35,790 bases of DNA, taken from assembly GCA_020849655.1 (NCBI GenBank), contig JADLFU010000272.1, forward strand, positions 1 to 35,790. The letters are read 5' to 3'. Position numbers and translations under genes: made by a program. The DNA is from Polyangiaceae bacterium (GTDB lineage: Bacteria > Myxococcota_A > Polyangia > Polyangiales > Polyangiaceae). A model generated the notes under the pieces. The model had not been told where the DNA came from. It saw only the letters and a list, made by a program, of their open reading frames with translations, and did no database searches. Below are positions 7,200 to 15,200 of this stretch, in pieces (positions within the stretch are counted from its first letter, which is position 1; each line of letters starts with the position of its first letter).

Positions 7200-8183
7200 T
7201 CAGCCGGGCGCCACCGACGGGCGCAGCGCGTACACGATCGCCACCACCTCGACGACCCACACGATGAGGTTCAGCACGAAGGGCACGTCGCGCAGCATCT
7301 CCTGCGTCGGGCTCTCGGCCTTCGGGCGGCCGGTGACGAGCTGGAGGAAACGAAACATTCCGAACAATACATGCGCGGTCGTCGGCCACAGCCACGCCGT
7401 CTTGAAGAACTCCTGGGTCTTCGCGTCGAGCGTGTACGCGAGGTAGGTGCCGGCGGTCGCGACGGAGGTCAGCGCGAGCGCGAGCGTGAGCGCGCGCGGC
7501 GTGTACGCGTCGAGCGCCTCGCGCTGCTTCTTCGCCTTCTCCTCGGCCTGCGCGAGCTCGTGGCGGCGCTTGCCGAACCCGAGGAACAGCGCGAGCAGCG
7601 CCGTGCACAGGAGGAGGTACGCGGAGACCTTGATGTGGGTCGCCTGGCCGCCCGCGACGACGCGCAGCACGAAGCCCGCGGCGATGCACCCGACGTCGAT
7701 CCACGCGACCTTCTTCAGCTTGAGCGAGTACGCGACGTTCAGCGCGAAGTAGCCGGCCGCCGTCGCGGCGAACCACCTGTCGATGAGCAGGGCGCCGCCG
7801 AGCGAGCCCGCGACGAGGAGCGCGGCGATCGCCTTCGCCGCGCCGACCGGCACGCGCCCCGACGGGATGGGGCGGAACCGCTTCACCGGGTGCACGCGGT
7901 CGCCCTCGACGTCGACGATGTCGTTCATCGTGTAGACCGCCCCGGCGAGGAAGCAGAACACGGTGAACGCCGACAGCGCCGAGAGGACCAGCGGCGGGCT
8001 GAACATGTCCTTCGCGAACACGAGCGGCGCGAGCACGAAGGAGTTCTTCGCCCACTGGTGCGGCCGCAGCGTGCGCACGACGCCGCCGATCCGCCAGAGC
8101 AGCGACCCCTCGCGCGACGGGGGGAGCACGGGCACGTCGTCGTCCGACGCGCGGTCGCCAGGCTGGGGTCGCGGGTCTTCCAT
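7200..8183 (-). CDS. UbiA-family prenyltransferase, decaprenyl-phosphate phosphoribosyltransferase-like
   Basis: 327 residues with about eight to nine hydrophobic segments. The N-terminal part RPHQWAKNSFVLAPLVFA and the aspartate motif NDIVDVEGDRVHPVK (NDxxDxxxD at 87-95), then RPIPSGR, are characteristic of the branch that includes 5-phosphoribosyl-1-diphosphate:decaprenyl-phosphate phosphoribosyltransferases (Rv3806c type). A second polar loop reads YSLKLKKVAWIDVGCIAAGF and ends in LRVVAGG. In that family the enzyme transfers 5-phosphoribose to a polyprenyl phosphate at the inner membrane, feeding glycan (arabinose-type) synthesis. That exact substrate is an inference here, since related UbiA members use other acceptors. 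The gene follows the porin gene by 10 bp and is probably in the same transcript. Confidence 0.85.
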   Translation of the reverse strand: MEDPRPQPGDRASDDDVPVLPPSREGSLLWRIGGVVRTLRPHQWAKNSFVLAPLVFAKDMFSPPLVLSALSAFTVFCFLAGAVYTMNDIVDVEGDRVHPVKRFRPIPSGRVPVGAAKAIAALLVAGSLGGALLIDRWFAATAAGYFALNVAYSLKLKKVAWIDVGCIAAGFVLRVVAGGQATHIKVSAYLLLCTALLALFLGFGKRRHELAQAEEKAKKQREALDAYTPRALTLALALTSVATAGTYLAYTLDAKTQEFFKTAWLWPTTAHVLFGMFRFLQLVTGRPKAESPTQEMLRDVPFVLNLIVWVVEVVAIVYALRPSVAPG

Positions 8184-8193
8184 CAGGGCGGCG

Positions 8194-9765
8194 TCAGAAC
8201 GCGATCTGACCGCGCAGCGTCAGCTCGTGCAGGCTGTGGGCGCCGTTGTGGCACGCGGTGTTCGGGCCGACGTCGACCCTGCGCGTCGGGCACCCGAGGT
8301 TGCCGGGCGCGAGGGCCGAGTTGTCGCCGGTGTACGAGCCCGGGAGCATCACGTAGCCGTACCCGAGCGAGAGCGACGCGTGGTGGGTCGCGTAGTAGTT
8401 GACCCCCGCGCCGACGACGTCGACCGCGACGCGCTGATCGGGGCGCGCGTCGCCCGGCGCGGACGCGCGATCACCCGCAGAGTACGTCGCGCGCAGCGAC
8501 TCGCCGCGCAGCACGATCTCGAGCCCGCGGGGGGCCTTCTGCGGGTGGCCCTTCGGGAACCCGATGTGCGGCGGCGCGAAGCGGCCCGGCGCCTGTCGCA
8601 GGCTGGGGCGCCCCATCAGGAACACGCCGAGCTGCGCGTAGAACGCCGTGCCGGAGAGGTGACCGAAGCGCTCGCTCGTCGCCGCCTCGAGCCCGGCCTG
8701 TGCCTCGCGCGTGTTGCGCCGCAAGGACACGAACTCGAGCCTGAAATCGAGCCGCGAGACCGGCACGCGCACCTCGCCGGCGAACGCGGTGTCGAGCCCC
8801 GACGGCAGGATGTTCACCGTGCGACCGTCCGGCCCGCGGTAGCTGGTGGCGAAGAGCGTGGTGCCGCCGTCGGTGGTGATCGGCGCGAGCGGGTAGTGCA
8901 CGTCGCGCTTCCTGCGCATCCCGTACCGCACCGACGCGCCGATCTGGATGTCGCGCGCGATGGTGCCCGTCGTCGCGAGCGGGCGCGCGTAGACGCGGGC
9001 GACGCCGTCCACGCGCGCGTCGACGTTGGCGCGCACCGGGCCGCGCTCCTGGTTCGCGTCGCCGCCGAACGCGCCCGCCTCGTACGCGAACACGCCGCCG
9101 CGCGTGCGCCCCGAGGCCATCAGCCCGAGGTCCTTGTTCGACGGCTGGGCGAACCGGACGGCGAGCGGGCGCTCGAGCCACATCATCTGCGACTCGTCGG
9201 TGCGGTTCTCCATCGTGAAGGGCACCTGCTGCTGCCCGAGCGAGAGCGACAGCCACCGCGCGACGCGCACCTGGAGGAAGCCGTGCTCGAGGTGGGGCGT
9301 CGGGCCCGCGAGATCGCCCGAGAGGAAGAACGACCAGCGCGACAGGATCTCGCCGCCGAGATCGACGCGCGCCCGGCGCATCGTCATCTGCGGGCGCAGC
9401 GGATCGCCCGCGGGGCCCGTCACGTCGTCGACGCCGCGCCCGAGCGTCGCGCGCGTGTCGACCTGCATCAGCAGCCCGGGGTACAGGCGGAACTGATCGT
9501 GATCGTCCCGCAGGAAGAAGCGCCCGCCGTGGTACCCCGCGAGCGGGAACCCCTCGGGGCCCCTCGACGAGGGGCGACGGGTCTCCTCGAGCTCGTCGGC
9601 GCTGCGGGGCGGACGCGTCCGCACGCGCGACCGGAGGAGCGCGCGGCCCCGCGGGGGCGCGACGACGGGGGCGACGACCGGCGGTTCGTCGTCCGCCTGC
9701 GCCGTCGCCGGCGTGACGAGCGCGGCCGCAGCGGCGCACGGCGCGAGCCAACGGGAGATCGCCAT
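8194..9765 (-). CDS. Phosphate-selective porin O/P-type outer-membrane beta-barrel protein
   Basis: 523 residues. A Sec signal peptide (MAISRWLAPCAAAAALVTPA, cleavage near TAQA/DD) and a proline/arginine-rich spacer precede a barrel region with alternating polar/hydrophobic strands. The order FRLYPGLLMQVDTRATLG, then MRRARVDLGGEILSRWSFFL, then VRVARWLSLSLGQQQVPF and ENRTDESQMMWLER is the recognisable head of the OprP/OprO family (RRARxxLxG, GQxKxPFxxE). The final strand ends LTLRGQIAF, with the terminal Phe typical of BAM substrates. Selectivity for phosphate or polyphosphate is assumed from the family name only. It sits 13 bp after the DUF72 gene and 10 bp before the UbiA-family gene. Confidence 0.82.
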   Translation of the reverse strand: MAISRWLAPCAAAAALVTPATAQADDEPPVVAPVVAPPRGRALLRSRVRTRPPRSADELEETRRPSSRGPEGFPLAGYHGGRFFLRDDHDQFRLYPGLLMQVDTRATLGRGVDDVTGPAGDPLRPQMTMRRARVDLGGEILSRWSFFLSGDLAGPTPHLEHGFLQVRVARWLSLSLGQQQVPFTMENRTDESQMMWLERPLAVRFAQPSNKDLGLMASGRTRGGVFAYEAGAFGGDANQERGPVRANVDARVDGVARVYARPLATTGTIARDIQIGASVRYGMRRKRDVHYPLAPITTDGGTTLFATSYRGPDGRTVNILPSGLDTAFAGEVRVPVSRLDFRLEFVSLRRNTREAQAGLEAATSERFGHLSGTAFYAQLGVFLMGRPSLRQAPGRFAPPHIGFPKGHPQKAPRGLEIVLRGESLRATYSAGDRASAPGDARPDQRVAVDVVGAGVNYYATHHASLSLGYGYVMLPGSYTGDNSALAPGNLGCPTRRVDVGPNTACHNGAHSLHELTLRGQIAF

Positions 9766-9778
9766 CTTGTCGCGTTGC

Positions 9779-10732
9779 CTAGCCGAGATCGGGGGGGGAG
9801 TCTCGCGCCGCGAGCCGCTCGGCGAGGGCCGCGATCGTGAGCGGGCTGCACCCCTCCGCCTTGTTGTTGACGATCACGTACGCGACGCGCGACGTCGCCT
9901 CGCACAGCCGCACGAGCTCGATCACCGCCTGGCGCAGCTCGGGGTTCGGATCGACGATCCTGTCGAACGGCGCCATCTGGGCCTTCCGGTCGGCGTAGCG
10001 CGTGCCGGGGCGCATCAGCAGCCGCGTGACGACGTGGTCGGGCGCGGTGAGCACGCCCGGGAGCGCGAGCTGCTCGCCGACCGACGGCATCGCCTCCCAC
10101 GAGTTCAGGACGTGCGCGACCCCGTGCGCGCGCAGCACCTCGAGGTAGGCGGGCGAGAGGTGCGACGCCGTCCGCAGCTCGACCGAGAGCGGCAGGTCGC
10201 GAGGCACGGCGCGGAGGAACTGGTCGAGCCGCTCCGCGAACGCCGCTGCGGGCGGCGGCGCGCGGCGGATGGGCGCGAACTCGAGCACGATGGACCCCAC
10301 GTGCTCACCGAACGCGCGGCGCGCAGGATCCGCGACCTCGCGCGTGAAGGTCGCCGGGTCGAGGTAGGTGTCCCACGCCTCGCCGGTGCGCGGATCGGCG
10401 GGCGTCGTCAGCCGGCCCCACGCCTTCATCACCGCGCGGAACCCGGCCGGCAGCGCGGCCGCGTAGCGGGAGAGCTCGTCGACCGAGAGCGGCGCGTAGT
10501 ACGAGCGATCGATCCCCACGGTGCCGAACAGCGGGTAGCGCGCGTACAGCTCGAGCCCGCGCTCGCGCAGCTCCTCCTCGGTCGTGCCCCGCGGGTAGCA
10601 GATCCCGCCCCAGCCGGGGAACGTCCACGACGACGTGCCGAAGCGGACGGCGGACGGCAGCGCCGCGGCGAGCGCGGCCTCGGCGGAGAAGTCGGGCGCG
10701 GGCCCGGCGCCGAACAGCCCGAGCTGCTTCAT
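9779..10732 (-). CDS. DUF72 (YecE-like) family protein
   Basis: 317 residues, soluble. The start is the ATG at 10732, which overlaps the stop of rsmD (ATGA), so the two are translationally coupled. Recognisable family blocks are RFGTSSWTFPGWGGICYP (family GTSGWxYxxWxGxFYP), the ELYARYPLFGTVGIDRSYY region (family: FxxVExNxTFY), ADPARRAFGEHVGSIVLEFA, and the closing RVAYVIVNNKAEGCSPLT (family YVYFNNDxxGxAPxNA). The fold is a TIM barrel of unknown biochemical role; no enzymatic activity is established for the family that I can name with confidence. Confidence 0.88.
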   Translation of the reverse strand: MKQLGLFGAGPAPDFSAEAALAAALPSAVRFGTSSWTFPGWGGICYPRGTTEEELRERGLELYARYPLFGTVGIDRSYYAPLSVDELSRYAAALPAGFRAVMKAWGRLTTPADPRTGEAWDTYLDPATFTREVADPARRAFGEHVGSIVLEFAPIRRAPPPAAAFAERLDQFLRAVPRDLPLSVELRTASHLSPAYLEVLRAHGVAHVLNSWEAMPSVGEQLALPGVLTAPDHVVTRLLMRPGTRYADRKAQMAPFDRIVDPNPELRQAVIELVRLCEATSRVAYVIVNNKAEGCSPLTIAALAERLAARDSPPDLG

Positions 10733-11274
10733 GACGCGGACCGTGTGAAGAATGTGATCGATGTGTCGCCCCACGTGCGCGTCTCGTCGCGCGCGAGGCC
10801 GACGATCTCCGGCGCGGCGCTCCTCGCGGCGTGCTCGACGACGACGAGCGCGCCCTCGGCGAGCGCGGTCGTGTACCGGGCGAGGGCCTCGGCGAGCGCG
10901 CCCGAGTCGACGAGCGCGTACGGCGGATCGACGAACGCGAGATCGAACGGCCCGTGGACCGCGACGTCCCCCGCGGCGCGCTCGACGGGCCGCGGGACGA
11001 CGACCGGCGTGAGCGCGAGGGCCCGCGCGTTGCCGCGGAGCGCCGCCAGCGCGAGGCGACCGGACTCGACGCACACCGCCGCGGCCGCGCCCCTCGACAG
11101 CGCCTCGAGCGCGAGCGCGCCGGTGCCCGCGTACAGGTCGAGCACCCGGAGCCCCGCGACGTCGCCGAGCACGCTGAAGAGCGCCTCGCGCACCTTGTCG
11201 CTCGTCGGTCGCGTGCCCTCTCCGCGCGGCGCCTCGAGCCTGCGACCGCCCAGGCGACCGCCGATGATGCGCAC
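10729..11274 (-). CDS. rsmD: 16S rRNA (guanine(966)-N(2))-methyltransferase RsmD
   Basis: 181 residues, the usual length for RsmD. It starts at a GTG (11274): MRIIGGRLGGRRLEAPRGEG matches the conserved RIIGGxxxGRxLxxP opening. The substrate/SAM features are all present: RPTSDKVREALFSVL (22-36), the SAM-binding DLYAGTGALALEALSRGA (46-63), an acidic residue at the end of strand 2 (CVE, 68-70), and the catalytic DPPY at 116-119. It methylates G966 of 16S rRNA in the small subunit. The gene lies 3 bp after the rhodanese gene and overlaps the DUF72 gene by 4 bp, so it sits inside a housekeeping operon. Confidence 0.95.
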   Translation of the reverse strand: MRIIGGRLGGRRLEAPRGEGTRPTSDKVREALFSVLGDVAGLRVLDLYAGTGALALEALSRGAAAAVCVESGRLALAALRGNARALALTPVVVPRPVERAAGDVAVHGPFDLAFVDPPYALVDSGALAEALARYTTALAEGALVVVEHAARSAAPEIVGLARDETRTWGDTSITFFTRSAS

Positions 11275-11277
11275 GCG

Positions 11278-11700
11278 CTACTTGCCCGACAGCGTCGCCC
11301 AGCCGCGCGCGCCGGGCCCAGACTCGACGGGGAGCCCCGCGTCGCGCCAGCCCGCCGCGACGACGCGCCCGAACCCGTCGCGGTTGCCGTCGAACCCGGT
11401 CTGCAGATCCACGAGATCGGTGTAGCCGGCGGCGGCGAGCGCCTCGGCGGCGCGCAGCGAGCGCGCGCCCGATCGGCACCCGAGCAGGAGCCGCGCGTCG
11501 ACCGGGAAGGCCCGCTGCATGGCCGCGAGGAACTCCGGGTTCGGCGTCATCCCGCCGGGGCCGGCGTGCATCAGCGGCGCGTTGTACGCGCCCGCGGGGT
11601 GCGACTCCTCGAACTCGGGCACGCTCCGCACGTCGACGTAGACGTACCCCTCGGCGAGCAGCGACTCGGCCTCCTTCGGCATCACGCGGCGGACGCTCAT
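11278..11700 (-). CDS. Rhodanese-domain protein
   Basis: 140 residues, a single rhodanese domain without signal peptide. Seen: VYVDVRSVPEFEESHPAGAYNA (DxRxxxEFxxxHxxGAxN, 20-41) and an active-site loop CRSGARS beginning at Cys75 after LLLG; the six-residue loop that follows the Cys is typical of sulfurtransferases acting on sulfur. It probably carries a persulfide on Cys75 as a cytoplasmic sulfur carrier. A glycine/methionine insertion (HAGPGGMTPNPE, 45-56) is somewhat longer than in minimal single-domain members. The gene is in the minus-strand operon between the FtsB-like gene (38 bp upstream) and rsmD (3 bp downstream). Confidence 0.9.
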   Translation of the reverse strand: MSVRRVMPKEAESLLAEGYVYVDVRSVPEFEESHPAGAYNAPLMHAGPGGMTPNPEFLAAMQRAFPVDARLLLGCRSGARSLRAAEALAAAGYTDLVDLQTGFDGNRDGFGRVVAAGWRDAGLPVESGPGARGWATLSGK

Positions 11701-11738
11701 CGGCTCACTCTACCCACAACCCACGCGGCGCTGAAGGG

Positions 11739-12041
11739 TCAGCGCGCGGCGCCGGCCTTCTCGGGGAACTGGAACACCACCTCGCTCTTGCGCACGAGGC
11801 CGAGCTCGTCGCGCGCGATGCGCTCGACCGCGGTCGGATCGTCCTTCAAGCGCTGCACCTCGCCGCGGAGGAAGGTGATCTGGCGGCGCTGCTCGTCGTT
11901 CTCGGCGGAGACCTTGTGCAGCTCGGCGTCGAGCGTGCGCAGCCGCGGCAGCCCCTCGGACGAGAAGATCAGGTACGGCGCGCCGAGCGCGGCCGTCACG
12001 AGGACGAGGGCGGGGAGGTAGCGCTCGAGGGTGCGGGCCAT
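11739..12041 (-). CDS. Septum formation initiator family protein (FtsB/DivIC-like)
   Basis: About 100 residues. Two adjacent starts are possible, GTG at 12044 and ATG at 12041; I give the ATG. The protein has one N-terminal transmembrane helix (YLPALVLVTAALGAPYLIF), then a coiled coil (LRTLDAELHKVSAENDEQRR, QITFLRGEVQRLKDD), then the conserved DPTAVERIARDELGLVRKSE block that ends the FtsB/DivIC domain. In the family this bitopic protein joins FtsL and FtsQ in the divisome at the inner membrane. It heads the seven-gene minus-strand run and is transcribed divergently from the giant kinase-like gene at 12223 across a 181-bp gap. Confidence 0.88.
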   Translation of the reverse strand: MARTLERYLPALVLVTAALGAPYLIFSSEGLPRLRTLDAELHKVSAENDEQRRQITFLRGEVQRLKDDPTAVERIARDELGLVRKSEVVFQFPEKAGAAR

Positions 12042-12171
12042 CACGGATGTTCAGTGTGTAGCGGAACCTCGCGCCGAACACCAAGCGCGCGGCGTCGATC
12101 GCGCCGGGGCGGTGCACAATTCCGACCGTGGCGCGCGGGCGCTTTTCCGAGCCCGCGGCGCGTCGATTGTC

Positions 12172-12177
12172 TAGCAT
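12172..12177 (+). promoter_or_regulatory. Candidate -10 box (TAGCAT) for the giant kinase-like gene
   Basis: TAGCAT is followed at once by an alternating CG-rich stretch (cgcgcgcc...) and lies 45 nt before the ATG at 12223. The same layout (TAGnnT, CG-rich run, 44-50 nt, start) is seen at 21361 and 23405. No clear -35 was found, so this is a pattern-based guess. Confidence 0.35.
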
Positions 12178-12222
12178 CGCGCGCCCGCGCGCCCTTCGGC
12201 GCGCACCGAAAGCCACACAGCG

Positions 12223-15200
12223 ATGGATATCGACATTCTCCGGGGAGAGCTCGAGCGTCTGTTCAAGCTCGACGAGCTCGTCCACCTCACGCAGGAGCTG
12301 CTCGGCTGGTCCCCCGAGGAGGTCGGCGGCGCGACCTCGAGCGCCGCGTTCGCGCGAGCGCTGGTCGAGCGCTGCCGCGAGCGGGAGGCCCTCGACGCGC
12401 TCGTCGACGCGGTCGCCGCGTCGCGCACGGAGCTCGATCCGAAGCTCCGCGACCTCCTGGTGCACGGCTTCCCGGTGCTCGACGATCTGACCCAGGGCTC
12501 GCTGCTCGGCGACGTCACGGTGGGCCGGAAGATCGGCGAGGGGCCGGTGGCGCAGACGTACCTCGCGAAGCGCGACGGCAAGGAGATCGTGCTGCGCGTG
12601 CTGCGGAGCGAGGTCGCGTTCGACCGGCGCCGCGTCGCTCGCTACCAGACCGCGGTGCGGCTCGTCGGCCGCGTCTCGCACGCGGGGCTCGCGTCGGGCA
12701 CGACCGCCGGGCCGCTCGGCGATCGCGTCGCCGTCACGTACGAGCACGTCGAGGCGCAGCCGCTGTCGGCGCGGCTCGCGCGCACCGGGCCGATGCACCT
12801 GAACGAGGCCCGCCCGCTGCTGAAGGCGATCCTCGAGGTGCTCGCGGCGCTGCACGACAAGCGGCTCGTGCACGGCAACCTGAAGCTCGAGAACGTGCTG
12901 CTCGCGCGCGGCGAGGGCGGAGCGCAGCGGGTGATCGTCGTCGACGCGGGCACGGATCGGCTGCGACGCCGCGCGAGGGCGGCCGGCGACGTGCTCGGCA
13001 TGGTCGTCACCCCCAAGATCGCGGCGCCCGAGCTGCACCGGGGCAAGGGCGCGGACGTGCGCAGCGACGTGTACGCGTTCGGCGTGCTGCTGTTCGAGCT
13101 GCTCTCGGGCAAGCCGCCGTTCTCGGGCGGCACGCCCGTCGAGCTCGCGGTCGCGCACATGTCGAAGGCGCCCGAGCCGCCGTCCGCCGTCGCGCCGCGC
13201 GGCTGGGTCACGAAGGAGCTCGACACATTCGTGCTGTCGCTGCTCGAGAAGGAGCCGAGCGCCCGGCCCCGCGACGGCCGCGCGCTGCTCGAGGCGCTGG
13301 AGACGCTGGGCCGCGCGACCACCGCGCGCGCGGCGTCGAAGATCGACGAGGAGGAGCTCACCCGGCGCGTCGACGCGCTCGTCGCCGACCCCGGCGACCA
13401 CGACGCCGCGCTGAAGCTCGAGGGCGCCGTCGAGGAGGGCGCCGAGCCAGCCCGCGTCGCCGAGGCGTTCTCGGTCGCCGCTGACACGCTCGAGGTCTCG
13501 GGTGAGGACGCGCAGAAGCACAAGGAGACGAAGAAGGCGCTCCTGTTCCGCGCGGCGCGCATCTTCGAGGCCGCGAAGGCGCTCGAGGACGCCGAGACCG
13601 CGTACGCGTCGATCGTCGATCTCGGCGGCGACGACGACATCGCGATCGTCGCGCTCGAGGAGGTGCGGCGCCAGCTAGGCAAGTACGAGGAGCTCGTCGA
13701 GATGTTGCTCGTGCGCAGCGAGCGCGCGACGAGCCGCAGCGAGCGCGCCCGCGCCCTCGCCGACATCGGCAAGCTCTACGCGCACGAGCTCGACGACAAG
13801 GCGCAGGCCCTCGTCGCCTTCACGCAGGCGCTCTGCGAGGACGCCCAGGACACCGAGCTCGCCGAGGAGGTCGAGCGGCTCGCCGGCACCGATCAGGCGC
13901 TGTGGGCGGAGGTCGCGAACACCGTCGGCCAGGCGGTGCAGGGCGATCTCCCGCCCGAGGCGCGCACCGCGCTCCTCTTGCTGCTCGGCGGCTGGTACGG
14001 CGGCAAGCTCTCGCGCCCCGATCTCGCGCTGCCCTGCTACCAGACGATCGTGCAGGGCGAGCCGTCGAACGACGCCGCCCTCGCGGGGATGGCCGCCATC
14101 TATCGCGCCGCGCAGCAGTGGCCCGAGCTCGGCGCGGTGCTCCTCCGCCGCGCCGACGTGACGACGTCGCCGGTGCGCGCGCGCGACTTCAAGGCGAGCG
14201 CGGCCGAGCTGCTCGACGGCAAGCTGAACGAGCCGCACCGCGCGAAGGACATCTACGAGCAGATCCTCGCCGACGATCCGGCGCACGAGCAGGCGAGCCT
14301 CGCCCTCGCGAAGATCTACGAGCGCACGGGCGACTACGCGGCGCTCGTGAAGATCCTCGACAAGCAGGCCGACGCCCTGCGCGGCGAGGATCGCGCGCGC
14401 GCGTACTGCAAGATCGCGGAGCTCCACGAGGGGCAGCTCGACGATCTCGCCGAGGCGGTGCGGCGCTACGAGGCCGCGCTCGCGGCCGACGAGCGGCACC
14501 TCGACGCGCTGAAGGGCCTCGATCGCATCTTCAACCGCACCGGCAAGTACAAGGAGCTGCTCGCCAACCTCGACCGCCAGCTCCAGGTCGCCGCGACGCC
14601 TCGTCAGAAGATCAACCTGCTCGAGCGCATCGCGGGCATCCACGACGAGGAGTTCCTCGACCACGAGGCCGCGGCGAAGGCGTACGAGGGCATCCTCAAG
14701 ATCGACTCCGCGCACGAGAACAGCCTGACCGCGCTCGCGCGGCACTACCGCGCGCTCGATCGCTGGGAGGACGTGTCGACGCTGTACGAGCGGCACCTCA
14801 AGGTGGCGACCGACGACGCGCGCAGGCAGGAGCTGCTGCTCGCGCGCGGGCGCGTCCTCTCCGAGCAGGTCGGCAGCCCCGAGCGCGCGATGTCCTGCTA
14901 CCAGCAGGTGCTCGAGATCACGCCCGACCACTCCGGCGCGCTCGAGGCGCTCGCGCGGCTGCGCGAGCAGAGCGGCGACGCGCTCGCCGCGCTCGACGCC
15001 ATCGAGGCGCTCGCCGCGAAGGCCGCGACCGCGGAGCAGAAGGCCGAGCAGTGGATGCGCGCGGCGAAGCTCCTCGAGGCGCGCGGCGATCGCGACGGCG
15101 CCATCCAGCGCTACAAGGCCGCGCTCGACGCCGATCCCACCAACGCCGCGGCGACGGTCGCGCTCCGCTCCGCCTACGCCGCGCGCGGCGACTCCGCGAG

